From assembly GCA_035573715.1 (NCBI GenBank), contig DATLZZ010000003.1, positions 1 through 64,000 on the forward strand: DNA of 64,000 nt. Reading direction: 5' to 3'. Positions within the stretch are counted from its first letter, which is position 1. Each line of letters opens with the position of its first letter. Of the stretch, positions 49,928-58,390 are shown in pieces. This DNA comes from JACPRL01 sp035573715 (GTDB lineage Bacteria; Acidobacteriota; Terriglobia; Acidiferrales; 2-02-FULL-67-57). The notes beneath the pieces are model-generated. The model saw only the letters and a program-made list of their open reading frames with translations. It was not told the origin of the DNA and did no database searches. The position numbers were made by a program, and so were the translations under genes.

Positions 49928-50167
49928 CTACGCCAGCTTCTGACGTCGCAGGAAACTGCGCACCGTCTCCGTGGGTTGAGCGCCCTGGGCGAGCCAGTAC
50001 TGGATCCGCTCCGCTTTCAGGTTGATGGCGGCGGGCTGCTGGCGAGGATTGTAGTGGCCCACCACTTCGACGTAGTCGCTGTTGCGCGCCTTCCGCTGGT
50101 CCATCACCACGATGCGGTACTGCGGCTGCTTCCTCTTGCCTACTCGCGTCAGTCGGATCCGTAGCAA
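49928..50167 (-). CDS. rpsP: 30S ribosomal protein S16
   Basis: 79 residues from a TTG start with AGGAGGTAG 7 bases upstream. LRIRLTRVGKRKQPQYRIVV and LAQGAQPTETVRSFL are typical S16. It heads the rpsP-khpA-rimM series. Confidence 0.96.
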   Translation of the reverse strand: MLRIRLTRVGKRKQPQYRIVVMDQRKARNSDYVEVVGHYNPRQQPAAINLKAERIQYWLAQGAQPTETVRSFLRRQKLA

Positions 50168-50202
50168 GCTCGTCTACCTCCTGTAGGCTCAATTATACCT
50201 GT

Positions 50203-51204
50203 TCACACTCTTTTTCGGAAGTCGGGGAGGAGCTTGTTCTGGACGTACCAGCGGTAGGTCTTCTCCAGCGCCACGCGCAGCGGCGTTTGCGGGTAGCCGA
50301 GCTCCTGGATGGCGCGCGCCGAAGAATACCGCCGCGTGTGCTGCGCCACGCGCAGCAGCTCCGGCGTCAGCGGCGGCTCCTTGCGCGTAATGAGCGAAGC
50401 GCCATAGACGATGTAGGCCATCAGTTGCGCCACGCGGAACGGCACGATCTTCACCTGCACCGGCTTGCCCATCACGTCCGCGATTTCGCGGATCAGGTCG
50501 GAATAAGCGCGCACCTCGCCGCCCAGGATGTAGCGCCGGCCGGGCTGGCCGCGCTCCATCGCCGCGATGTGGGCGGCGCACACGTCGTCCACATCGCTGG
50601 TCGTGCTGTGGCCTTCGGGGATGCGGATCGTGGAGGCCTCGGCGACCATCTTGAAGATGCGCCCGGCCTGGAAGTGCAGGTCGCGCGGGCCGAAAATCAC
50701 CGCCGGATTGACCGACACCACTTCCACGCCGCGCTGGTTGCCTTTCATCGCTTCCACTTCGCCCAGGTGCTTGGTGATGCAGTAGTGGACGTCATACGGC
50801 TCCCAGTTGAAAGGGGTGTCTTCGTCGGCGGGCTGCCCATCGGGGCGGAAGCCGACGGCGGCAATCGAGCTGGTGTGGACGATGCGGCGCACTCCGTTGC
50901 GCACGGCCGCTTCGACGACGTTGCGCGGCCCTTCGACGTTGACCTTCCACTGCCGCCCGCGCTTCGGCCGCCAGTAGCTGATGAGTCCGGCGGCGTGGTA
51001 GATGCCTTCGACACCGCGCGCCGCGGCGATGAGCGAATCGAGGTCGGTGACGTCGCCTTCGACGAATTCCACCGGCAGGCCTTTGAGCAGCGTGGGCGGC
51101 GTTTTGCGGCGCTTCAGCACCCGCACCCGGTCGCCCCGCGCCACCAGGTGGTGGCACAGGTTCGCTCCCAGAAATCCAGTTCCGCCGGTCACCAGTACTT
51201 TCAT
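50203..51204 (-). CDS. NAD-dependent sugar epimerase/dehydratase-like SDR
   Basis: 333 residues. Extended SDR with Rossmann motif VTGGTGFLGANLC, catalytic YxxxK as YCITK, and SVNPAVIFGPRD. The overall form recalls HpnA-type proteins found near hopanoid genes and other dihydroflavonol-reductase-like SDRs. No hopanoid gene is nearby, so the substrate is open. Confidence 0.88.
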   Translation of the reverse strand: MKVLVTGGTGFLGANLCHHLVARGDRVRVLKRRKTPPTLLKGLPVEFVEGDVTDLDSLIAAARGVEGIYHAAGLISYWRPKRGRQWKVNVEGPRNVVEAAVRNGVRRIVHTSSIAAVGFRPDGQPADEDTPFNWEPYDVHYCITKHLGEVEAMKGNQRGVEVVSVNPAVIFGPRDLHFQAGRIFKMVAEASTIRIPEGHSTTSDVDDVCAAHIAAMERGQPGRRYILGGEVRAYSDLIREIADVMGKPVQVKIVPFRVAQLMAYIVYGASLITRKEPPLTPELLRVAQHTRRYSSARAIQELGYPQTPLRVALEKTYRWYVQNKLLPDFRKRV

Positions 51205-51214
51205 TCAAGAGAGA

Positions 51215-52555
51215 CTACAGGGGGAGCTTCATCTTGCCGCCAAAACGCGCCGCCAGCTTGCGCATGGCGTCCTTGCCGGTCATGGCCTTCATCATCCGCT
51301 TCATCTCGCCGTACTGGCGCAGGAGTTGATTGACTTCCTGCACGCTGGTGCCGCTGCCGCGGGCCACGCGCTTGCGGCGGCGGCCGTTGAGCACGTCGGG
51401 CCGGCGCCGCTCCTGCGGCGTCATGGAGTTGATGATGGCTTCGACCCGGGCCAGCTTGCGCTCGTCCACCGCCTGGCTGCGCACTTCCGGCGCCACGCCG
51501 GGGATCATTCCCAGGATGTCGTCGAGCGGGCCCATCCGCTTGAGCTGGCGCAACTGGTCGCGGAAATCTTCCAGCGTGAACTCGGCCCGGCGCAGCTTTT
51601 CTTCCAGCTCGGCGGCCTTCGACTTGTCGATGGTCTCCTCGGCCTTTTCGATGAGCGTCAGCACGTCGCCCATGCCGAGGATGCGGCCGACGATGCGGTC
51701 GGGCTGGAAGGGTTCGAGCGCGTCATACTTCTCCCCCGTGCCGATGAACTTGATGGGCTGGCCGGTCACCCAGCGGATGGAAAGCGCGGCGCCGCCGCGG
51801 GCGTCGCCATCCATCTTGGTCAGGATGACGCCGGTGGTGCCGAGCCGCTCGTGGAAGGTGCCGGCGCTCTTGACCGCGTCCTGGCCGGTCATGGCGTCGG
51901 CGACGAAGAGAGTTTCAACCGGGGCGTAGGCGCGCTTCATCGCTTCGAGCTCGGCCATCAGCTCGTCGTCAATGTGCAGGCGCCCTTGCGTGTCCACCAG
52001 GATGACGTCGTAGGCGGAAAGCTCGGCTTCGCGCCGCGCGGCTTTGAGCAGCTCCAGCGGGTCGTCGGAGGCTTTCTCGACAATGGCCAGGCCGACAGCG
52101 CGGGCAATTTGCGCCAACTGCTCGCGCGCTGCGGGCCGCCGCACGTCGGTTGAGACCACAACCGGCCGGTGGCCGCGCTTCGTCAGCCACTTGCCGAGCT
52201 TGCCCGTGGTGGTCGTCTTGCCGGAGCCTTGCAGGCCGGTGAGAAAGATGAGCGAGGGCGGCTTCTTCGAGAATTGCAGCGGGGCGGGCTCACGGCCCAG
52301 CAGCTCGATGAGCTCGTCGCGGACGATTTTCAGTACCTGCTGGTCGGGCGAGAGCGAGCCCATCACTTCTTGGCCCAGCGCTTTGCGGCGGATGTTGTCG
52401 GTGAGCTGCTGAACGGCCTTGTAGTGGACGTCGCCTTCCAGCAGCGCGGCGCGGATCTGCGCCAGCGCGGCGTTGATGTGCTCTTCGGAGAGCTTGCCCT
52501 CGCCCCGCAGGCTCTTGAGCGTCTTCTGCAGCTTCTCGGTAAGCGCTTCGAACAT
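51215..52555 (-). CDS. ffh: Signal recognition particle protein Ffh
   Basis: 446 residues. N domain, then the GTPase with TGLQGSGKTTTTGKLG (P-loop), DTQGRLHIDDELM and TKMDGDARGGAALS, and a C-terminal methionine-rich M domain (MKRMMKAMTGKDAMRKLAARF). DTQGR replaces the usual DTAGR in the G3 motif. It forms SRP with 4.5S RNA for co-translational membrane targeting. Confidence 0.96.
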   Translation of the reverse strand: MFEALTEKLQKTLKSLRGEGKLSEEHINAALAQIRAALLEGDVHYKAVQQLTDNIRRKALGQEVMGSLSPDQQVLKIVRDELIELLGREPAPLQFSKKPPSLIFLTGLQGSGKTTTTGKLGKWLTKRGHRPVVVSTDVRRPAAREQLAQIARAVGLAIVEKASDDPLELLKAARREAELSAYDVILVDTQGRLHIDDELMAELEAMKRAYAPVETLFVADAMTGQDAVKSAGTFHERLGTTGVILTKMDGDARGGAALSIRWVTGQPIKFIGTGEKYDALEPFQPDRIVGRILGMGDVLTLIEKAEETIDKSKAAELEEKLRRAEFTLEDFRDQLRQLKRMGPLDDILGMIPGVAPEVRSQAVDERKLARVEAIINSMTPQERRRPDVLNGRRRKRVARGSGTSVQEVNQLLRQYGEMKRMMKAMTGKDAMRKLAARFGGKMKLPL

Positions 52556-52575
52556 GGAAACTCTAATTCTAGCGG

Positions 52576-53373
52576 CTAATGCGGTTTTTCGCCGAGACGA
52601 ATGGGTTGGATGGAGCGGGCGCGGCCGGAGGATTCGTCAATGTCGAGCAGGACGCCGCAGAGGCGGACGTCGCCCTCGGCGACCTCAAGCCGCGTAGGCA
52701 GCCCGGTGAGGAAGCGCCGCAGCACATCCTCCACCGTGTTGCCGATGACCGAGTCGTAAGGGCCGGTCATGCCGACGTCGGTGATGTAGGCCGTGCCCTT
52801 AGGGAGAATCTTTTCGTCGGCGGTGGGGACGTGCGTGTGGGTGCCGAGCACGGCGGAGACGCGCCCGTCGAGGTAGAAGCCGATGGCCTGTTTCTCCGAG
52901 GTTGTCTCGGCGTGCATGTCCACAATCTTGACTTTGATCTCGGCCGGCAGTTCAGCCAGCAGGCGGTCGGTGGTCTTGAAGGGGCAGTCGAGCGTTGGCA
53001 TGAAAACGCGCCCTTGAATGTTAAGCACGGCGTAGGGCGTGCCGTTCTTCGTCTTGCCCACGTAAACGCCGCTGCCGGGCGTGGCGCCGGGATAGTTGGC
53101 CGGGCGCAACAGGCGCCCGCCGCCGGCGCCTTGCTCGAAGTACGGCAGGATGTCTTTTCGGTCGAAGGTGTGGTTGCCGCCGGTGAGGACGTCGATGCCG
53201 GCGTCGAGCAGCTCCTGGGCCAGCGGCGGGGTGATGCCGAAGCCCGCGGCGGCGTTCTCGCAGTTGGCGATGACGAGCTCGGCGCTGTGCTGCGCCGCCA
53301 GCTCGCGCACCAACTCCGTCACAATGCGGCGGCCGGGGCTGCCGACAATATCGCCGATGAAGAGGACTTTCAT
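52576..53373 (-). CDS. ymdB: YmdB-family metallophosphoesterase
   Basis: 265 residues. KVLFIGDIVGSPGRRIVTEL, NCENAAAGFGITPPLAQEL, GGNHTFDRKDIL, DMHAETTSEKQAIGFYLDGR and GTHTHVPTADEKIL are the metal-binding blocks of the TIGR00282/YmdB group, which hydrolyses cyclic nucleotides in Bacillus. It is between ffh and the 6S RNA gene. Confidence 0.93.
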   Translation of the reverse strand: MKVLFIGDIVGSPGRRIVTELVRELAAQHSAELVIANCENAAAGFGITPPLAQELLDAGIDVLTGGNHTFDRKDILPYFEQGAGGGRLLRPANYPGATPGSGVYVGKTKNGTPYAVLNIQGRVFMPTLDCPFKTTDRLLAELPAEIKVKIVDMHAETTSEKQAIGFYLDGRVSAVLGTHTHVPTADEKILPKGTAYITDVGMTGPYDSVIGNTVEDVLRRFLTGLPTRLEVAEGDVRLCGVLLDIDESSGRARSIQPIRLGEKPH

Positions 53374-53421
53374 TTGGAAACAACGAGTCTAGCAGAGAAA
53401 CCGCGCACGGCGGCGGGGACA

Positions 53422-53626
53422 AAAAAGAACTACGTCCGCCGGCGCCGTGGGGCACTTGATACGCCTGAACCGAAGGTCCAGGTGGGTGTTCTGCGGGCGC
53501 CTTCAGGCTTCCCCGCTCCCGAAGATTCGGGACGGGGCATGCTCACCAGCGCTCGACCCGAACTCCCGAAACGTGAGTGTTGGCTCAGTTTATCCTTGCG
53601 CCCTCACGCACGTCGCAGGCGTAGTC
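53422..53626 (-). ncRNA. ssrS: 6S RNA
   Basis: On the minus strand the core contains GCTGGTGAGCATGCCCCG, a stable apical hairpin (CCCCGTCCCG against CGGGAGCGGGG), then GAAGCCTGAAGGCGCCCGC and CCCACCTGGACC, blocks that align with E. coli 6S RNA. The 5' CTACG and 3' CGTAG ends pair to form the closing stem. The RNA ends at a run of six T bases (53421-53426). It is about 200 nt, the normal size. 6S RNA binds the RNA polymerase-sigma70 holoenzyme in stationary phase. It fills the gap between ymdB and pheT. Confidence 0.85.
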
Positions 53627-53633
53627 CAATTCC

Positions 53634-53664
53634 ATTCTAGTCCCGTAGCGAGTGCGGGAGTCAA
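53634..53664 (-). promoter_or_regulatory. Promoter of the 6S RNA gene
   Basis: On the minus strand, TTGACT (53664-53659) and TAGAAT (53639-53634), 19 bases apart, place the start of transcription near 53627, which agrees with the 5' end of the RNA inferred from the closing stem. Confidence 0.6.
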
Positions 53665-53733
53665 GAGAAATCGGAGCGAAAGTTGGCGGCGAAATTCTTC
53701 CCGCGCGCTTTGGCACGCCGCTTGCAGCGCCCC

Positions 53734-55788
53734 TCAGGCGCGCAAGGTGGCGCCGAGTTTTTTCTCCAGCGCGTGCACGATGCGGTCTGAAAAGCTACGG
53801 ATTTCTTCTTCCGTTAGTGTGCGTTCCGGGCTCTGGAAGACGACGCGTATCAGCAGGCTGTAGCGCCCGCCGGGAATCGAGCCGCCGCGGAAGCGATCAA
53901 CCGGCGCCACGGACACCAGCTCAGCAATCCTCAGCGCTTCGATGGTGTCGCGGATGGCGCCGAAGCTTGTGCCGGAGTCCAGCAGCAGCGAGAAGTCGCG
54001 CGTGACCGCCGGGAAGCGCGAGAGCGGCTGGAAGCGCCGCCGGCGCAGCCCGGCGGCATAGAGCGCGTCGAGGTCGAGCTCGGCCAGCCAGGCGTCCTGG
54101 CGGAGCTTGAACTGAGCCGACAGCTCAGGACTGAGCTGGCCCACAACACCCAGTTGTTTCTCGCCGCAAAGCACACCGGCACGCTGTGGGGGATGGAACA
54201 TCGCGGCGTCGCAGGAACGGAAGGTCGGCGCGGGCAGGTCGAAGCGCTCCAGCACCGCCTCCACCGCGCCTTTGAGCGTGAAGAGGTCGCAAGGCTGCTC
54301 GGCTTCGTGGACGCTTTTCTCGCGCAGCAGGCCGGTGGCGGCCAGTGTCAGCACGCGCCGCTCGCTCAGCGTGCCGCGGCGCAGCGTGTAGGCGCGGCCG
54401 ATTTCGTAGAATCGCAGGTGGCGCTGGCCGCGGTTGACGTTCCACGCCAGCGCTTCCACCAGGCTGAGCAGCCCCGAGGGGCGCAGCACCGAGAGCTCTT
54501 CGGAAAGCGGATTGTGCACGCGCACCAGTTCTTCGCCCGGCCGGAGGAACGGCGCGGCGCTCGCCGGGCTGACGGTGGTGAAGCTGATGGCTTCGTCGTA
54601 GCCCTGGGCTTCGAGCGTCTGCCGGAGCGCGGCTTCGGCCGCGGTGTGCGGCGGCAAGACAATCGGCTGGCGCGTCTCCGGCAGGTGCGCGGGAACTTTG
54701 TCGTAGCCGTAGTGGCGGGCCAGCTCTTCGATGAGGTCGATCTCGCCCGTGACGTCGCGGCGCCAGCCGGGCGCCACGACTTGCCAGGCTTCGTCGGCGG
54801 TGCGCGTGCCCTTGAAGCCCAGGGCGCTCAGGATGCGCTCGACCATTTCGCGCGGCAGCGCCATGCCGAGGATGCGTTCGATTTCCGACTGGCGAAGCGA
54901 AATCACCGGCGGCTGCCAGGGGCGGGGGTAGATATCGAGCGCGCCGGCCAGCAGCTCGCCGCCGGCCAGCTCCAGGAACAGCTCGGCGCAGCGCCGCGCG
55001 GCCTGGAGCGGCATCTCGAGGTCCATGCCGCGCTCGAAGCGGTAGCTGGCTTCGGTGCGCAGGCCGAGCTCTTTGGCGGCGCGGCGCGTGGTGACCGGGT
55101 CGAACCAGGCGGACTCGAGCAGCACGTTCTTGGTTCGGAAGCTGATTTCGGTTTCCGCGCCGCCCAGGATGCCGGCCAGCGCCACCGGCCGGCGGGCGTC
55201 GGCAATGACGAGATGGTTCGGCTTGAGCGCGCGGGCGACGCCGTCGAGCGTGGTGATTTTTTCGCCCGGCTTGGCGGTGCGGACGATGATGCGCTTCTCG
55301 GCCAGCGTATCGAGGTCGAAGGCGTGGGTGGGATGGCCGAGCTCGAGCAGGACGTAGTTGGTGACGTCGACGATGTTGTTGATGGAAGCGACGCCACAGG
55401 CTTCCAAGCGCTTCGAAAGCCAGTCGGGCGAGGGGCCGACCTTGACGCCGCGAATCACCAGCGCCACGTAGCGGTGGCAGAGGTCGGGATTAGCAATCTC
55501 CACCGCGGCGCCGCTTTCCCCGACGGGCGTGGAGGACTCTTTCGGCGCCGGCTCGACGGGCTGGAGCGGCTTCGAATAGCGCGCAGCTATTTCGCGGGCA
55601 ACGCCGTAGTGGCTGAGCAGGTCGGGGCGGTTGGGCGTGACGTCGATTTCCATCAGAGTGCCGGCGCCGTTCTTCGCCGGGCGTACGGTTTCCACCGTGA
55701 CGCCCACCAGCGGCATTTCTTTGCGGAGTTGCTCGGCCGACGCCTCCACCGGCGCGTATTCCTTAAGCCATTCGTAGAGAACGTTCAT
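53734..55788 (-). CDS. pheT: Phenylalanine-tRNA ligase beta subunit, short form
   Basis: 684 residues, about 100-120 shorter than typical PheT. The N-terminal WLKEYAPVEASAEQLRKE is followed almost at once by the B3/4 start (EIDVTPNRPDLLSHYGVARE), so the tRNA-binding OB-fold domain usually between them is absent. The B3/4 editing domain, B5, catalytic-like core and the anticodon-binding FDX-ACB end (SRFPAVTRDFSLLLD) are all present. Its start overlaps the pheS stop by 4 bases. It attaches Phe to tRNA with PheS. Confidence 0.95.
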   Translation of the reverse strand: MNVLYEWLKEYAPVEASAEQLRKEMPLVGVTVETVRPAKNGAGTLMEIDVTPNRPDLLSHYGVAREIAARYSKPLQPVEPAPKESSTPVGESGAAVEIANPDLCHRYVALVIRGVKVGPSPDWLSKRLEACGVASINNIVDVTNYVLLELGHPTHAFDLDTLAEKRIIVRTAKPGEKITTLDGVARALKPNHLVIADARRPVALAGILGGAETEISFRTKNVLLESAWFDPVTTRRAAKELGLRTEASYRFERGMDLEMPLQAARRCAELFLELAGGELLAGALDIYPRPWQPPVISLRQSEIERILGMALPREMVERILSALGFKGTRTADEAWQVVAPGWRRDVTGEIDLIEELARHYGYDKVPAHLPETRQPIVLPPHTAAEAALRQTLEAQGYDEAISFTTVSPASAAPFLRPGEELVRVHNPLSEELSVLRPSGLLSLVEALAWNVNRGQRHLRFYEIGRAYTLRRGTLSERRVLTLAATGLLREKSVHEAEQPCDLFTLKGAVEAVLERFDLPAPTFRSCDAAMFHPPQRAGVLCGEKQLGVVGQLSPELSAQFKLRQDAWLAELDLDALYAAGLRRRRFQPLSRFPAVTRDFSLLLDSGTSFGAIRDTIEALRIAELVSVAPVDRFRGGSIPGGRYSLLIRVVFQSPERTLTEEEIRSFSDRIVHALEKKLGATLRA

Positions 55789-56924
55789 CGGCGGAACTGG
55801 TGCAGGAAACGAGTGTCGTTCTGGAAGAAGAGCTGGATGTCGTCGATGCCGTACTTGAGCATGGCGAAGCGGTCGAGGCCCATGCCGAAGGCGAAGCCGG
55901 AAACTTCAGCGGCGTCGTAGCCGACGTAGTCAAAGACAGCGGGGTGAACCATGCCGGCGCCGCACATTTCGATCCAGCCGGTCATCTTGCAGACGCGGCA
56001 GCCGTCGCCGCCGCAGACGTGGCAGGAGGCGTGGATGTCGGCCGAGGGCTCGGTGAAGGGGAAGTAGCTGGGCACGAACCGCGTGCGCGTCCTGGGTCCG
56101 AAGAACTCGCGCAGAAAGAAATCGAACACGCCTTTCAGGTCGCAGAAGGTGATGTCGCGGTCGACCGCCAGGCCTTCGACCTGATGGAACATGAAGGAGT
56201 GGCTGGCGTCGGGGTTGTCGTGGCGGTAGACCTTGCCGGGAACGACGATGCGGATGGGCGGCGGCTGCTTTTCCATCACCCGCACCTGCATGGGCGAAGT
56301 GTGGGTGCGCAGCAGCAGAAGCGAGTTGGGGTCGGAGCGCGCGCCGCGCAGGTCGTCGGGCAACGCCTTGGCAGTGTGGTCGAGGTAGAGCGTGTCCCAG
56401 AGGTCGCGGGCGGGATGGAACTCGGGAATGTTGAGGGCTTCAAAGTTGTAGTAATCGGTCTCGACCTCGGGGCCTTCCACGGTGGCGAAACCGATGCGGG
56501 CCAAGATGTCGCAGACCTCTTGCAAGGTCTGAGTGAGGATGTGGCGGAAGCCGGCGCGGTGCTGCAGGCCGGGCAGGGTGAGGTCGAGCGCCTCCGCCGC
56601 GACCCCGGCGGCTTCGAGCTGTTTGCGGCGCTCTTCCAGCGCCGCTTCCACGTGGGCGCGCAGAGCGTTGAGCTGCTTGCCGGCCTCGGGCTTGAGAGAG
56701 GTGCTCGCGGAAAGCAGCCAGTTGTCTTTGGCGTGCGTGAGCAGGCCGCGCTTGCGGCCCAGCCAGCGGTCGCGGAGTTCTTTCCAGGCGTCCGGTGTCA
56801 TAGCCCGCGCTGCTTCGGCATCGAAGCTGGATTTCAGCTCCGCGAACAGCGAGGCCACAGACTCGGAGGAGCGAACATTGAGCTGCTCGAGCGTCTTGGT
56901 CGTTTTGTCGGCAACGGACGTCAT
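55785..56924 (-). CDS. pheS: Phenylalanine-tRNA ligase alpha subunit
   Basis: 379 residues. Class II core motifs FEALNIPEFHPARDLWDT, RTHTSPMQVRVM, FHQVEGLAVDRDITFCDLKG and GFAFGMGLDRFAMLKYG are all present. A Cys-rich loop CHVCGGDGCRVCKMTGW precedes motif 3 as in other bacterial PheS. A 4-base overlap couples it with pheT. Confidence 0.97.
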   Translation of the reverse strand: MTSVADKTTKTLEQLNVRSSESVASLFAELKSSFDAEAARAMTPDAWKELRDRWLGRKRGLLTHAKDNWLLSASTSLKPEAGKQLNALRAHVEAALEERRKQLEAAGVAAEALDLTLPGLQHRAGFRHILTQTLQEVCDILARIGFATVEGPEVETDYYNFEALNIPEFHPARDLWDTLYLDHTAKALPDDLRGARSDPNSLLLLRTHTSPMQVRVMEKQPPPIRIVVPGKVYRHDNPDASHSFMFHQVEGLAVDRDITFCDLKGVFDFFLREFFGPRTRTRFVPSYFPFTEPSADIHASCHVCGGDGCRVCKMTGWIEMCGAGMVHPAVFDYVGYDAAEVSGFAFGMGLDRFAMLKYGIDDIQLFFQNDTRFLHQFRR

Positions 56925-56979
56925 CGTTCCGCGGTGCAGTTTACACGAGCAAGGGAGTGCCGCCTAGGGAGGCGCGAAA

Positions 56980-57033
56980 AGCAGGTTCCTCGACTTCGTC
57001 CCGACTTCGTCGAAACTCCGCTCGGGATGACAG
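56980..57033. repeat. Dispersed repeat, type 3, copy between rplT and pheS
   Basis: Begins GCAGGTTCCTCGACTTCG, has a palindromic centre (CGACTTCGTCG) and ends CTCGGGATGACAG. It occupies the rplT-pheS gap. The family also has copies at 57436-57484 and, in frame, inside purH at 61242-61294. Confidence 0.8.
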
Positions 57034-57040
57034 TACTGGG

Positions 57041-57403
57041 TTAGGCGGCTGCGGAGGCCTGCTTGGCGGTGGCGGCCAGGGCGGCGAAGCCTTGCGGGTC
57101 GTGGACGGCGATGTCGGCGAGCACCTTGCGGTCGACTTCAATGCCGGCCTTGCGCAAGCCGCCGACCAGGCGGCTGTAGTTGAGCTCGTGCTGGCGTGCG
57201 GCGGCGTTCAAGCGGATGATCCACAGGCTGCGGAACTCGCGCTTCTTGGTGCGGCGGTGGCGGAAGGCGTACTCCATCGCCTTCATCACCGCCAGGCGCG
57301 CCTGGCGGTGGAGTTTCGATTTGGTCAGGAAGTAGCCCTTCGCCTGCGTCAATATCTTCTTGCGGCGACGGGCGCGCTTGGGTCCGCGTTTGACTCGAGG
57401 CAT
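57041..57403 (-). CDS. rplT: 50S ribosomal protein L20
   Basis: 120 residues. MPRVKRGPKRARRRKKIL, QAKGYFLTKSKLHRQARLAV, EFRSLWIIRLNAAAR and YSRLVGGLRKAGIEVDRK are L20. It binds 23S rRNA and represses its own operon in other bacteria. It is flanked on both sides by type 3 repeats. Confidence 0.97.
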   Translation of the reverse strand: MPRVKRGPKRARRRKKILTQAKGYFLTKSKLHRQARLAVMKAMEYAFRHRRTKKREFRSLWIIRLNAAARQHELNYSRLVGGLRKAGIEVDRKVLADIAVHDPQGFAALAATAKQASAAA

Positions 57404-57435
57404 TGCTTTCTCAGTTCCTTTCTATGATTGCGAAA

Positions 57436-57484
57436 AGCAGATCCTTCGACCTGTCCGACAAGTCGGGGCGCGCTCAGGATGTGA
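57436..57484. repeat. Dispersed repeat, type 3, copy between rpmI and rplT
   Basis: Begins GCAGATCCTTCGACCTGTCC, includes GACAAGTCGG and ends GCTCAGGATGTGAC. It lies within the rpmI-rplT gap of 86 bases, normally short or absent in this operon. Confidence 0.75.
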
Positions 57485-57489
57485 CTTCG

Positions 57490-57682
57490 TCACATCTTCT
57501 TCCAGTAGGGCAGCAGGCGCTTCACTTGCGCCGAATCTTCCTCGGCCACCATCACCACGCGGCGCAGGGCGCGCTTGCGTTTGCGGCTCTTGCTGGTGAG
57601 GATGTGGCGCTTGTAGGCCTGGCCGCGCTTGAATTTTCCGCCTGCGGTCCGCTTGACCCGCTTGGCCATTCCGCGATGCGTC

Positions 57683-57696
<14 letters not shown>
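57490..57696 (-). CDS. rpmI: 50S ribosomal protein L35
   Basis: 68 residues from a GTG start. KLKTHRGMAKRVKRTAGGKF, then RGQAYKRHILTSKSRKRKRAL identify L35. It overlaps the end of infC by 14 bases; GAGGAGGC just upstream is its ribosome binding site. Confidence 0.96.
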
Positions 57697-58264
<568 letters not shown>

Positions 58265-58347
58265 AGCCTTTTACCTCCTGCACCTCAATAGTTTCCGCCG
58301 CGCGGATCCACCGCTTCTCCCCCACCGCACGGCGCAAGAAGACAAAG

Positions 58348-58374
58348 AGTATAGCAAACTCCCGCAGTCTGCAA
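58348..58374 (-). promoter_or_regulatory. Possible extended -10 promoter upstream of infC
   Basis: On the minus strand TTGCAG (58374-58369) is followed after 15 bases by TGC-TATACT (TATACT at 58353-58348), an extended -10 element. It would give a 5' leader of about 75 bases before the infC start. Confidence 0.5.
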
Positions 58375-58390
58375 CTGGAATTGGGCGCGC

